Position numbers and translations under genes: made by a program. A DNA stretch of 64,000 nt from Rhodopseudomonas palustris. GTDB lineage: Bacteria; Pseudomonadota; Alphaproteobacteria; Rhizobiales; Xanthobacteraceae. Under the pieces are notes generated by a model. That model made no database searches. It worked only from the letters and a program-made list of their open reading frames with translations, and was not told where the DNA came from. How positions within the stretch are numbered: position 1 is the first letter of the stretch; every line of letters starts with the position of its first letter. The DNA is taken from positions 1-64,000 of the forward strand of contig JACRJB010000064.1 in NCBI GenBank assembly GCA_016215605.1. The letters run 5' to 3'. Shown here one piece after another: positions 18,297-26,538 of this stretch.

Positions 18297-18623
18297 CTAC
18301 TCGGCATTCCTGCGCGTCAACATTGTCAGCGCCTCCGCCGCCGCTGCCCCATCCCCCAGCAGCACATACTCCCCTCGCCCCAGCGTCGCAGCGCTCGCCG
18401 TGACCACGGCCCGCTTCGGGCAGATACCGAGACAGCCGGTGATGACGAGCTTGGCCCGCTTGCCGCTGCGCGCTTCGGCGGCATGTTTCAGCTCGGCCTT
18501 CAGCGCCTGCTTCAGTTTCTTGCCGCCGTCGATCTTCGACAGGCACTTGCCGCAGATCAGCACGGGCGACGGGCGTTTCGGGCGGGCGATGGTGGGGGAG
18601 GATTTGGTGGGCATGATCGTCAT
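18297..18623 (-). CDS. 2Fe-2S ferredoxin-domain protein
   Basis: A roughly 108-residue thioredoxin-like ferredoxin-domain protein. The cluster ligands are seen as LICGKCL near the start and ITGCLGICPKRA in the middle (Cys-x2-Cys and Cys-x3-Cys). A Lys-rich linker separates them. The start is uncertain: ATG at 18623, 18614 or 18662, none with a good ribosome-binding site. Probably a cytoplasmic electron carrier; partner unknown. Confidence 0.75.
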   Translation of the reverse strand: MTIMPTKSSPTIARPKRPSPVLICGKCLSKIDGGKKLKQALKAELKHAAEARSGKRAKLVITGCLGICPKRAVVTASAATLGRGEYVLLGDGAAAAEALTMLTRRNAE

Positions 18624-18709
18624 ATAGGGACGATCGGCGGGCGTAGGATGGGGCTCAGGCATGTCGCGCGTGATCCCGCACGCTGGTGGTCCGCTCTCCA
18701 GGCATTGCC

Positions 18710-18840
18710 TCTCCGCACGTCGTCCCCGCGCAGGCGGGGACCCATACGCCGCAGCATCTCGATCGAGGCAACGCGAAAGAGACATTCCTTCAGTCGAGAA
18801 GCCAGGGGCTATGGGTTCCCGCCTGCGCGGGAACGACGCG
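18710..18840. repeat. Family E palindromic repeat, paired copies
   Basis: CGTCGTCCCCGCGCAGGCGGGGAC followed by CCATAC is mirrored 80 bp later by TATGGGTTCCCGCCTGCGCGGGAACGACG. Each half is itself a hairpin. It lies in the 424-bp gap between the ferredoxin-domain and thiolase genes; a partial copy is at 2752-2785. Confidence 0.8.
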
Positions 18841-18950
18841 TCGCGAATGCGCCGACTAATGTCCAATGCGTTCGTCGCGTACGAGGCTCGTCGCATGTCC
18901 CACGATCGGCCGGGTCGAGCCGGCCATGACGTGGAGAGTTCGGTCCAAAC

Positions 18951-18981
18951 AAAAAGGGCAGCGCTTGCGGCGCTGCCCTTT
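18951..18981 (-). terminator. Rho-independent terminator after thiolase gene
   Basis: On the minus strand, AAAGGGCAGCGC and GCGCTGCCCTTT form a 12-bp perfect stem around a 5-base loop, followed by a T-rich tail (TTTTTGTTT). It lies 67 bp past the thiolase stop codon and is in the right orientation to end that transcript. Confidence 0.85.
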
Positions 18982-19047
18982 CAGTTAGTTGGGTTGCCTG
19001 GCGACGCGCGAATGACTCGACGCCGCCTTGGTGAACCGCCCCTCGCC

Positions 19048-20301
19048 TCACACCCGCTCGATGATGATCGCCGGGGCCATGCCGCCGGCGGCGCACATCG
19101 TGACCAAGCCGCGCTTCAGGTTGCGGCGTTCGAGTTCGTCGAGCACGGTGCCGATCAGGATCGCGCCGGTGGCGCCGATCGGGTGGCCGAGGGCGATCGA
19201 GCCGCCGTTGACGTTGACCTTCTCGCGGTCGAGATCGAGGTCGCGGATGAACTTCTCGGCGACCACCGCGAAGGCTTCGTTAATCTCCCAGAGGTCGATG
19301 TCCTCCTTCTTGAGACCGGCCTTCTCCAGCACCTTCTTGGCGGCCGGCACCGGGGCGTTCAGCATCAGCGTCGGATCGTCGCCGATATTCGCCATCGCGA
19401 CGATCTTGGCCCGCGGCTTCAGGCCGTGAGCGTCGGCGTACTGCTTCGAGGTCAGCAGCACCGCAGCGGCGCCGTCGACCACGCCCGACGAATTGCCGGC
19501 GTGGTGGACGTGCTTGATCTCGACGTCCGGATACTTCTGGTTGATCAGCTTGCGATAGGTGGTGCCCTTGTCGTCCAGCGGATAGTCGGCCATCGCGGTG
19601 AAGGCCGGCTTCAGCGCGGCGAGGCCCTCGGCGGTGGTCTCGGGGCGCGGATATTCGTCCTTCGCCAGCACGACGTTGCCGTCGTCGTCCTTCACCGGAA
19701 TGATGCTCTTGTCGAAGCGGCCTTCCTTGATGGCGATCGCGGCGCGGCGCTGGCTTTCCAGCCCGAGCGCGTCGAGCGCCTCGCGGCTGATGCCTTCCAT
19801 GCTGGCGATGGCGTCGCCACAGATACCCTGATGCGACTGCGGGTGCACCTTGGCGAGGCGCGCATTGCCCGAGCCCATGCCGAGCGGCGGCTTGCCGGCC
19901 GCCATGTCCTCGGCGGCCATCGCGCTGGTCAGCGACATCATTTCGGTGCCGCCGGCGATCACCACGTCTTCCATGCCGGACATGATCTGCGCCGCAGCGA
20001 AGTTCACCGCGGTGATGCCGCCGCCGCAGAAGCGGTCGAGCGTGGTGCCGGAGGCCTTGATGTCGTAGCCGGCGTCGAGCGCCGCCATGCGGCCGAGGTC
20101 GCCGCCCTGCTTGCCGCGCTGGGTCGAGGTCGACCAGATGATGTCGTCGACTTCGGCGGTGTTGAGCTTGTTGCGCTCGGCGATCGCCTTGAGCACGGCG
20201 GCGGCGAGATGTTGCGGATGCATGTCCGCCAGTTTGCCCTTGCCGACTTTGCCGATGCCGCGGGGGGTGCGGACGGCGTCGATGATGTAGGCTTCGGCCA
20301 T
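19048..20301 (-). CDS. Acetyl-CoA acetyltransferase (thiolase)
   Basis: A 417-residue thiolase that cleaves or condenses acyl-CoA and acetyl-CoA. The acylated Cys is in TTLDRFCGGGITAVNFA, the His in VNGGSIALGHPIGATGA and the second Cys in MCAAGGMAPA. EINEAFAVVAEKF is the conserved active-site loop. The start is preceded by a GGGAGAA ribosome-binding site. The residues around the Cys (FCGGG rather than FCASG) fit the fatty-acid-oxidation-type group more than PhaA. It has its own terminator and so appears to be a single-gene unit. Confidence 0.92.
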   Translation of the reverse strand: MAEAYIIDAVRTPRGIGKVGKGKLADMHPQHLAAAVLKAIAERNKLNTAEVDDIIWSTSTQRGKQGGDLGRMAALDAGYDIKASGTTLDRFCGGGITAVNFAAAQIMSGMEDVVIAGGTEMMSLTSAMAAEDMAAGKPPLGMGSGNARLAKVHPQSHQGICGDAIASMEGISREALDALGLESQRRAAIAIKEGRFDKSIIPVKDDDGNVVLAKDEYPRPETTAEGLAALKPAFTAMADYPLDDKGTTYRKLINQKYPDVEIKHVHHAGNSSGVVDGAAAVLLTSKQYADAHGLKPRAKIVAMANIGDDPTLMLNAPVPAAKKVLEKAGLKKEDIDLWEINEAFAVVAEKFIRDLDLDREKVNVNGGSIALGHPIGATGAILIGTVLDELERRNLKRGLVTMCAAGGMAPAIIIERV

Positions 20302-20484
20302 TTTCTTGTTCTCCCAGGGTTCTTGCGTGTTATTGGCGGCGAGATTGTCCGAGCCGGGTGCGAAGTCAAGCCCGCCGCGCGCGGACGCACCCTGCGCGGC
20401 GAATTGCCATTCGCCGCGCGGCCACGCATATTCCGCCGCGACGAATGTCAGGCGACGTTGAGACGACTTTGGGGGACGACAGGA

Positions 20485-20946
20485 ATGGCCGACGCCGATC
20501 TGGATGGCATCATCCGGCAGCTCGCGAAGCAGCAGAACAAGACGCTCACCGGCGCGGCGAAGGCCCGACGCGATCACTATCTCGGCGTCGCCGCCAAGGC
20601 GAAGGATGCCACCGGCAAGGCGCGCGCCAAGGAGCTGGCCAAGGCGGCGATGGAGCAAGGCCTCGCCGCGGCGAAGCGGCTGCAGGTCGCCGCCGACAAC
20701 GCGGCGGATTCCTACGCCCGCGCGATGCGCAAGGCGGCCGAGACCGCGGCGGCCTCGGCGGCGGCGGAGAGCAAGGCGGCGGCGAAGCAGGCCGACGCCG
20801 GCGCCGCGAAGGCCGCGGCCAAAGCCAAGGCCGCCAAGCCCAAGGTCACCAAGCCCAAGACCACCCAGCCGAAGCCCGGCAGCAAGCCCGCCAAACCGAA
20901 GGCCGCCAAGGCGACCAAGGCGAAATCGGCCAAGGCGAAAGCCTGA
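20485..20946 (+). CDS. Lys/Ala/Pro-rich protein with basic tail
   Basis: A 153-residue very basic protein, divergent from the thiolase gene. The first 60 residues (MADADLDGIIRQLAKQQNKTL onward) are helix-forming with charged repeats. The last 60 are almost only Lys, Ala and Pro with spaced KPK motifs, resembling histone-H1-like tails of bacterial DNA-binding proteins. The ATG has a GGGGGA ribosome-binding site 8 bases upstream. A nucleoid-binding or polyanion-binding role is a guess; low complexity prevents a family call. Confidence 0.65.
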   Translation: MADADLDGIIRQLAKQQNKTLTGAAKARRDHYLGVAAKAKDATGKARAKELAKAAMEQGLAAAKRLQVAADNAADSYARAMRKAAETAAASAAAESKAAAKQADAGAAKAAAKAKAAKPKVTKPKTTQPKPGSKPAKPKAAKATKAKSAKAKA

Positions 20947-21390
20947 CCGCGATCCGGCGGGCGCACCGCGCGGCCGCGCGCGTCGGATACCCCGCGGCTC
21001 CGGCCGGGCACCGGCAGACCGCCTGATTCGCGGCGCCTCGATTCGGGGGAGCGGCGGCCCCGCCGGCGGTCAACTCTCGGTGAACGGAACCGCGGCCGGT
21101 GCGGCCGCGGCGGCGAAATTACGCCGCCAGATCAACCGGGCCGACCCGCAAGTCGTTTGCGTACAAACATCTTTTCGGAGTCGGTCGGGGGCCGGGTTCT
21201 GCCCATTTTTCGGCCTTCCACAGGCATATGTCAGTTTTTGTGCAATGCACAAAGATGGTTGCAATTCTCATCAAATGGTTCTAATTCGTTCGCATTAGCG
21301 CAGCAAATCGCGAAGGGCACGGCGACGCTAAGGCCGCCAGGGTGCCGCTGGCTGAATTGCAATCCAGTTTTCAAGAACCCGGACTGATTC
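20947..21390. other. 444-bp gap with palindromes, no gene
   Basis: No convincing coding sequence. The right half (from about 21150) is richer in A and T and holds two palindromes: GTTTG-CGTA-CAAAC at 21155-21168 and a 17-bp TTTGTGCA-A-TGCACAAA at 21237-21253. It probably serves as the upstream region of the SnoaL-like gene. Confidence 0.5.
21237..21253. promoter_or_regulatory. PhaR-like operator palindrome
   Basis: A perfect palindrome, TTTGTGCA and TGCACAAA around one A. The core TGCAATGCACAA fits TGCRNYGCASMA, which I recall as the consensus for the polyhydroxybutyrate regulator PhaR in Bradyrhizobium. It lies 137 bp upstream of the SnoaL-like gene. The assignment to PhaR is from memory and needs checking. 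Confidence 0.5.
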
Positions 21391-21822
21391 ATGACAGAGC
21401 ACAGCCTCTGGCGTTTCTCGCGCGCATTGCATCGCGCGCTGAATGAACGCCGCATCGACGATCTGGTGAACATCATCGACGAGGACGTCGATTGGGCGAT
21501 CTATGGCCCGATCGACATGTTCCCGTTCTTCGGCGCGCGCCACGGCAAGGCCGCCGTGCTCGAGGTCTGCCGGCAGATCGCCGACAACATCAGCATCCAC
21601 CGCTTCGAACGCGAGGCGATCATGCTCGGCGTCGACAGCTCCGCATCGATGATCCGCTACTCGCTCACTGCGCTCGATACCAACAAGCCGATCAGTCTGC
21701 GGATGGCGCAGTTCGCCCAGTTCAGGGCCGGAAAACTGATCAGCATGCGGATCCTGATCGATACGTTCGACCTGGTCGAACAGGCGATCGGCCAGCCGAT
21801 CCACCTGCCGCGGATCGCCTGA
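21391..21822 (+). CDS. SnoaL-like (NTF2 fold) protein
   Basis: A 143-residue single-domain protein. The pattern LHRALNERRIDDLVNIIDEDVDWAIYGP, then FFGARHGKAAVLEVCRQIAD, is that of SnoaL-like/NTF2-fold proteins, which form a small cone with a hydrophobic pocket. No catalytic residues can be named. The upstream region carries a possible PhaR operator. Confidence 0.75.
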   Translation: MTEHSLWRFSRALHRALNERRIDDLVNIIDEDVDWAIYGPIDMFPFFGARHGKAAVLEVCRQIADNISIHRFEREAIMLGVDSSASMIRYSLTALDTNKPISLRMAQFAQFRAGKLISMRILIDTFDLVEQAIGQPIHLPRIA

Positions 21823-22006
21823 GCGCGCGTCCTTTCGGACAACAAACTCCGCATCGTTAGGACTTGGTTAGCGATTTCGACGAAACAACGGACTGCCGCC
21901 GCAGATTGGCCGCGATGCGGTCAAATTGCGCTGCACTGATGTTTTTGCAACTTGGCGTGCGGGGGACACACCGCGCTGCGCGACGCTCACCCAAGGGGAA
22001 CAGCCG

Positions 22007-22456
22007 ATGAATGCCATTCCATCCGAGAAGATCGATACTCCCGAGACCGACGAGAACCTCGCCGCCGTTTCCGAAGTCGAAGCGGGCATCCGCGACTTCG
22101 TCCGCAACGACATCGCCTATCTGCGCCGGCCGTCGCCGAGCACGCTGAGCGCCGACGCGCCGGCGGCATCGACCTCGTCGGCGGCCGTGCCGCCGCTCGA
22201 CGCCAGCGCGGAAGCCACCGTCTCCAACGTCAACTCGCTGATCCAGCGCGTCGCCGGCACGTCGCTCGCCGAGATCGAGAATCTGATCGGCGAACTCGAA
22301 GCGCTGCGCGACCTGCTGCACGCCGAAGGCCAGCGCGTGCAACGCGAGATCTCGGGATACGCCCAGCTCAGCCAGCAGGCGATGAAGTCGACCCGCATGA
22401 TCGCGGACAACGTGTCGCAGTGGAAGCGCTCGGCGGAGAACCTGCGGAACGGCTGA
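22007..22456 (+). CDS. Small helical protein, unknown function
   Basis: A 149-residue protein I do not recognise. Residues 1-70 are acidic and low in complexity. From VSNVNSLIQRVAGTSLAEIENLIGELEALRD to the end it is predicted helical and coiled-coil-like, with an ending (ISGYAQLSQQAMKSTRMIADNVSQW) loosely like phasin-type helices. The ATG follows AAGGGGAA, and a good terminator lies 41 bp after the stop, so it is a real transcription unit. Confidence 0.7.
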   Translation: MNAIPSEKIDTPETDENLAAVSEVEAGIRDFVRNDIAYLRRPSPSTLSADAPAASTSSAAVPPLDASAEATVSNVNSLIQRVAGTSLAEIENLIGELEALRDLLHAEGQRVQREISGYAQLSQQAMKSTRMIADNVSQWKRSAENLRNG

Positions 22457-22496
22457 CGCCGTTCGCGGCGGCTCGACCGCAGCCACGCATCAACGA

Positions 22497-22528
22497 ATGC
22501 AGCCATCGCGAGGTGGCTGCATTTTTTT
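22497..22528 (+). terminator. Rho-independent terminator
   Basis: ATGCAGCCA (22497-22505) pairs perfectly with TGGCTGCAT (22514-22522) around an 8-base loop, followed at once by a run of seven T. It ends the transcript of the 149-residue helical protein. Confidence 0.9.
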
Positions 22529-22596
22529 GTGCGCGACGATGTTTGGCGAAGGAAGTCTTGACGAGCGGCGTGACGCGCGCTCGGCGAACCGTCAGC

Positions 22597-22749
22597 TCAG
22601 CGGCTGGAGGTTGAAACGCCCGGCGCGGCCTCGAACGTGTAGGCGCCGTCGGCATAGCCCTTCACCACCATGCCGGTGGTGATCATCACGGCCAAGGTGA
22701 TGGTGGCGAAGATGAAGCCCACCCACTTAAGTCCAACTTGGTCCGCCAT
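22597..22749 (-). CDS. 50-residue single-span membrane protein
   Basis: A small gene: MADQVGLKWVGFIFATITLA continues into VMITTGMVVKGYADGAYTFE and ends with Ser-Ser-Arg and a TGA. One hydrophobic segment (about residues 9-29) follows a short polar head, giving a single-span inner-membrane protein. No function is known to me. It is convergent with the helical-protein gene and its terminator. Confidence 0.65.
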   Translation of the reverse strand: MADQVGLKWVGFIFATITLAVMITTGMVVKGYADGAYTFEAAPGVSTSSR

Positions 22750-22894
22750 CGTCCTCTAGTCCCTCTGCCCTGCCGGTATGTCGAGCAATGCCGACGCAGG
22801 GTTCACAACGTCTTAATAACGTGGCCGTTCCGCGCCCGTCTCCCCGAAAAATCCCGCATTTGGTTAAAATGCGAACGGCTGTGGCGCGAGCGCC

Positions 22895-23377
22895 TCACTC
22901 CGACTTCGGACGCCGCGGCACGAACGCCGTGGCGAGAAACGAGAACACCAGTTCGCCGCGCTGATTGGTGCCGGTGTTGCGGGCCTGGACGATTCCCCAC
23001 TCCGGGCGGGAGTCCGACGGCCGCACTGATTCGACCACATTGGCGTAGCTGATGGTGTCGCCGGCGAGCACCGGCTTGATCCAGCGCAGCTCGCGAAAGC
23101 CGGGCGACGGCCCCCACACCGCCACCGGCTCGCCGCGCGCAGCCTCGGCGGCCGCCTCCTGCTGCCGCTCCAGCACCAGCAGCCGCATGCAGGCCGAGGC
23201 GATGTGCCAGCCCGACGCCGCGAGCCCGCCGAACAACGATTTGCGCCCGGCCTCCTCGTCGAGATGGAACGGCTGCGGATCGAACTGCTCGGCGAAGGCG
23301 ACGATGTTCTCGGCCGTGAAGCTGTAGGAGCCGATCTCGCGGCGCTGGCCGATCTGCAAGTCTTCGAGAAAACGCAT
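22895..23377 (-). CDS. MaoC-like dehydratase (hot-dog fold)
   Basis: A 160-residue single hot-dog protein. ENIVAFAEQFDPQPFHLDEEAG is the hydratase motif with the catalytic Asp and His region; FGGLAASGWHIASACMRLL follows as in the family. R-specific enoyl-CoA hydratase activity is typical of such proteins. The next gene upstream is a paralogue, so the two may be cotranscribed and form a heteromer or act on related acyl-CoAs. Confidence 0.87.
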   Translation of the reverse strand: MRFLEDLQIGQRREIGSYSFTAENIVAFAEQFDPQPFHLDEEAGRKSLFGGLAASGWHIASACMRLLVLERQQEAAAEAARGEPVAVWGPSPGFRELRWIKPVLAGDTISYANVVESVRPSDSRPEWGIVQARNTGTNQRGELVFSFLATAFVPRRPKSE

Positions 23378-23499
23378 CGGATGGTCTCGATTTGTCTCGC
23401 TGGAGGTTCGATTCTGACAGGATCGGAACCGACGCTCCAGCCTTGGTGTGTGACGCGTTCAACTCGCGCGAACCGGTGGCCGCTTCGCGCGTCGACGCG

Positions 23500-23970
23500 C
23501 TAATTGGATTCAGTCGCGGCGACCGCGTCGCGGCGGCGGATGATGATCGGGGACGCCATCTCGCACAGCATCTGACCGGCGGCGTTGCGGACGTGGCATT
23601 TGAAGGTGACGATCCCGGTGTCGGGCCGGCTGTTCGACACCCGCGCCTCGACCACGTCGATGTCGATGCTGAGGTCGTCGCCGGGCCGCAGCGGCGCCAT
23701 CCAGCGCATCTCGTTGACGCCCGGCGAGCCGAGCGACGCGGTCTTGTGGATGAAGCCGTCGTACATCATCCGCATCATGATCGAGCACAGGTGCCAGCCG
23801 GAGCCGGACAGCCCTTTCAGCATCGACGCCGCGGCGGCGCGCTCGTCGAGATGCATCGGCTGCGGATCGAATTCGGCGGCGAACGCGACGATCTCCTCGC
23901 GCGTCACGCGGCGAGGACCGAAGCGACCGAAGTGGCCGGGGGGAAAGTCTTCGAAGGTCAGGAGGGTCAT
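23500..23970 (-). CDS. MaoC-like dehydratase (paralogue)
   Basis: A 156-residue single hot-dog protein. EEIVAFAAEFDPQPMHLDERAA carries the hydratase motif, then MLKGLSGSGWHLCSIMMRMM. It lies 122 bp upstream of the other MaoC-like gene on the same strand. The two share about a third of residues by eye, so this looks like an old duplication. Confidence 0.87.
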   Translation of the reverse strand: MTLLTFEDFPPGHFGRFGPRRVTREEIVAFAAEFDPQPMHLDERAAAASMLKGLSGSGWHLCSIMMRMMYDGFIHKTASLGSPGVNEMRWMAPLRPGDDLSIDIDVVEARVSNSRPDTGIVTFKCHVRNAAGQMLCEMASPIIIRRRDAVAATESN

Positions 23971-24052
23971 GGCATTTGCTGGCGGGAGGCCCGATTGTGG
24001 CCGTTATTGGCGGCAATCACAAGTCACGATCCGGACTGCTGGGGAGATCACA

Positions 24053-24346
24053 ATGTTCAATTTTCGGGACCTGTTTCAATGGGACCGTTTCATCACGCCG
24101 ACCATCATCAAACCGTTCTATTGGCTGGTGATCGCGCTGACGGTGCTGTTCGGAATCTCGGGGGTGTTCTCCGGCCTGTCGGCGATGGCGGTGAATCCGT
24201 TCGGCGGCTTCATCCTGGTGCTGTCGAGCCTCGCCGCGATCCTGGTCGGCATCGTCGCCTCGCGCATCGTCGCGGAATTCATCCTGATCGTGTTCCGCAT
24301 CAACGAACACCTCGGTGCGATCCGCGATCAGCAGGGATTCAGGTAG
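24053..24346 (+). CDS. DUF4282 membrane protein
   Basis: A 97-residue protein with two membrane segments. MFNFRDLFQWDRFITPTIIKPFYWL is the conserved DUF4282 head, and EFILIVFRINEHLGAIRD the conserved tail. The ATG follows GGGGAGA. The role of the family is unknown. Confidence 0.88.
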   Translation: MFNFRDLFQWDRFITPTIIKPFYWLVIALTVLFGISGVFSGLSAMAVNPFGGFILVLSSLAAILVGIVASRIVAEFILIVFRINEHLGAIRDQQGFR

Positions 24347-24390
24347 CGGCGGGGGTTCATGTGAGTGGCGGCGCACCGCCCTCTCAGCTT

Positions 24391-24601
24391 GTCATTCCGG
24401 GGCGCGCGCAGCGCGAACCCGGAATCCATAACCCCTTGCCTGATTGTCCTGCGCTGAGACCATCGACTGCCGCCGTGCGTCACCGCATCGCTGCGGCGTA
24501 TGGATTCCGGGTTCTCGCTTCGCGAGCCCGGAATGACGAACGAGACGCTGCGGGAGCCTGAGATTCCGGGTTCGCTCGCTGTGCGAGCGCCCCGGAATGA
24601 C
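24391..24601. repeat. Family A palindromic repeats, cluster
   Basis: Three or four half-units in 211 bp: GTCATTCCGGGGCGCGCGC ... GAACCCGGAATC, then GATTCCGGGTTCTCGC ... GAGCCCGGAATGAC, then GATTCCGGGTTCGCTCGC ... GCGCCCCGGAATGAC. It fills the 296-bp gap between the DUF4282 and ychF genes, which converge here. Confidence 0.8.
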
Positions 24602-24642
24602 TCGCGGAGAGGTGGACGCGCGACGTCTCGCTTATCAGCTGA

Positions 24643-25740
24643 TCAGGTATTGAACCTGAAATGCATCACGTCGCCGTCGGCGACGACGTATTCCTTGCCT
24701 TCGAGCCGCAGCTTGCCGCCGTCGCGGGCGCCGGCTTCGCCGCCGAGCGTCGTGTAGTCGTCATAGGCGATGGTTTCGGCGCGGATGAAGCCCTTCTCGA
24801 AATCGGTGTGGATCACGGCGGCGGCCTGCGGCGCCTTGGTGCCCTTGGTGATGGTCCAGGCGCGGGCTTCCTTCGGGCCGACGGTGAAATAGGTGATCAG
24901 GTGCAACAGCTCGTAGCCGGCGCGGATCAGCCGGTCGAGCCCGGCCTCGTGCAGGCCCAGCGTGTCGAGAAAATCGGTGCGCTCCTCGCGTGACAGCGTC
25001 GCGATTTCGGATTCGATCTTGGCGGAAATCACCACCGCAACCGCGCCCTCTTCCTTGGCGCGCGCCATCACCTGCTCGGAGAATGCGTTGCCGTCGGCGG
25101 CGGAGCCTTCCTCGACGTTGCAAACGTACAGCACCGGCTTCGAGGTCAAGAGGCCGAGCATCCGGAACGCCCGCTCCTCCTCCGGCTTGCGCTCGAGGAA
25201 ACGCGCCGGCTTGCCGTCGCGGAGCAGCGTCAGCGCGCGGGTCACCAGCTCGAGCTGCTCCTTGGCGTCCTTGTCGTTGCCCTTGGCCTTCTTGGTGAGG
25301 TTGTCGACGCGCTTCTCGAGGCTGTCGAGATCGGCGAGCATCAGCTCGGTCTCGATCGTCTCGATGTCGGCGATCGGCGCGACGCGGCCCTCGACATGGG
25401 TGATGTCGCCGTCCTCGAAGCAGCGCACCACATGGGCGATGGCGTCGACCTCGCGGATGGTGGCGAGGAACTGGTTGCCGAGGCCTTCACCCTTGGAGGC
25501 GCCCTTCACCAGGCCGGCGATGTCGACGAAGGTCAGCCGGGTCGGGATGATCTGCTGCGACTTGCCGACTTCAGCCAGCTTGTCGAGCCGCGGATCCGGC
25601 ACCGCGACCTCGCCGACATTCGGCTCGATGGTGCAGAACGGGTAGTTGGCCGCCTGCGCCGCCGCGGTCTCGGTCAGCGCATTGAACAGCGTCGACTTGC
25701 CGACATTCGGCAGCCCGACGATCCCGCATTTGAATCCCAT
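24643..25740 (-). CDS. ychF: Ribosome-binding ATPase YchF
   Basis: A 365-residue OBG-class P-loop protein that hydrolyses ATP and binds ribosomes. [18 protein letters not shown] is the P-loop, [21 protein letters not shown] the switch region, and the C-terminal TGS domain includes [13 protein letters not shown] and [16 protein letters not shown]. The length is normal. It lies downstream of pth and rplY, a common grouping. Confidence 0.97.
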   Translation of the reverse strand: MGFKCGIVGLPNVGKSTLFNALTETAAAQAANYPFCTIEPNVGEVAVPDPRLDKLAEVGKSQQIIPTRLTFVDIAGLVKGASKGEGLGNQFLATIREVDAIAHVVRCFEDGDITHVEGRVAPIADIETIETELMLADLDSLEKRVDNLTKKAKGNDKDAKEQLELVTRALTLLRDGKPARFLERKPEEERAFRMLGLLTSKPVLYVCNVEEGSAADGNAFSEQVMARAKEEGAVAVVISAKIESEIATLSREERTDFLDTLGLHEAGLDRLIRAGYELLHLITYFTVGPKEARAWTITKGTKAPQAAAVIHTDFEKGFIRAETIAYDDYTTLGGEAGARDGGKLRLEGKEYVVADGDVMHFRFNT

Positions 25741-25789
25741 AATCGTTTTCCGACTCTGCTGCGCGTTCGCGGCGCGACGAATGGAGACC

Positions 25790-25863
25790 GTCATACGCGG
25801 GCTTGACCCGCGTATCCATCTTCTTCGAAGAGGATGGATCGCCGGGTCGAGCCCGGCGATGAC
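25790..25863. repeat. Family C palindromic repeat
   Basis: GTCATACGCGGGCTTGACCCGCGTATCCATC is mirrored by GGATGGATCGCCGGGTCGAGCC then CGGCGATGAC, a two-hairpin element between pth and ychF. (Sequence strings here are given in parts; the first half ends GCGTATCC.). Confidence 0.8.
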
Positions 25864-25866
25864 GCG

Positions 25867-25908
25867 TGTTACTTGGCGACTGTTACTTGGCGACTGTTAC
25901 TTGGCGAC
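25867..25908. repeat. Three tandem 14-bp repeats at the pth 3' end
   Basis: TGTTACTTGGCGAC occurs three times without a break or mismatch (25867, 25881, 25895). The first copy in the direction of pth encodes its last residues (Val-Ala-Lys) and stop codon; two extra copies follow in the untranslated end. Confidence 0.95.
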
Positions 25909-26520
25909 CTTTTCGGCGCCGGACTTCTTCTTGTCTTCGTCCAAAAATCCCTTGGCCTGCATCGCCAGATGCACCTTGTTGGCGAAGCTGGCGTCCTTGC
26001 CTTTGGCGATCAGGCCGGCATTGTCGGCGGCGATCTCGCACAGCGCCGCGACCCAGGGCCGCTCGCTCTTGGCGAAATCGCCGAGCACGTGGCCGTGGAC
26101 CAGTTCCTTGACGCCGGGATGTCCGACGCCGAGCCGCACCCGCAGATAGTCGTTGCCGATATGCGCCGAGATCGAGCGCAGGCCGTTGTGGCCGGCGATG
26201 CCGCCGCCGACCTTGACCCGGACTTTCGCCGGCGGCAGTTCGATCTCGTCGTGAAACACCGCGACCTCACCCTGCCCGATCTTGTAGAAGCTGGTCGCTT
26301 CCTGCACGGCGCGGCCGGACTCGTTCATGTAGGTCAGCGGCTTGAGCAAAGTGACCCGCTCGCCGTCGAGCGTGCCGTCGGCGGTCTCGCCCTGAAAGCG
26401 ACGGCGCCATGGCGAGAAGCCATGACGCCGTGCGATCTCGTCGATGACCATGAACCCGATGTTGTGCCGGTTGTCCTGGTACTTCGACCCGGGATTGCCC
26501 AGCCCAACAAACAAGCGCAT
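25897..26520 (-). CDS. pth: Peptidyl-tRNA hydrolase
   Basis: A 207-residue esterase that frees tRNA from stalled peptidyl-tRNA. [24 protein letters not shown] holds the catalytic His and the Asn-Pro-Gly loop; [15 protein letters not shown] and [10 protein letters not shown] complete the active site. It has a short Lys-rich tail ([11 protein letters not shown]) beyond the core. It starts 18 bp after the rplY stop codon and is probably cotranscribed with it. Confidence 0.97.
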   Translation of the reverse strand: MRLFVGLGNPGSKYQDNRHNIGFMVIDEIARRHGFSPWRRRFQGETADGTLDGERVTLLKPLTYMNESGRAVQEATSFYKIGQGEVAVFHDEIELPPAKVRVKVGGGIAGHNGLRSISAHIGNDYLRVRLGVGHPGVKELVHGHVLGDFAKSERPWVAALCEIAADNAGLIAKGKDASFANKVHLAMQAKGFLDEDKKKSGAEKVAK

Positions 26521-26538
26521 GCCACGGCGTCCCGCGGA

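Noticed and set aside
18661-20946. A 761-codon open frame on the + strand
   Set aside because: Mostly antisense to the thiolase gene; only its end (from 20485) is a real gene.
25867-25908. CRISPR-like array
   Set aside because: Three contiguous 14-bp units without spacers; a simple tandem repeat.
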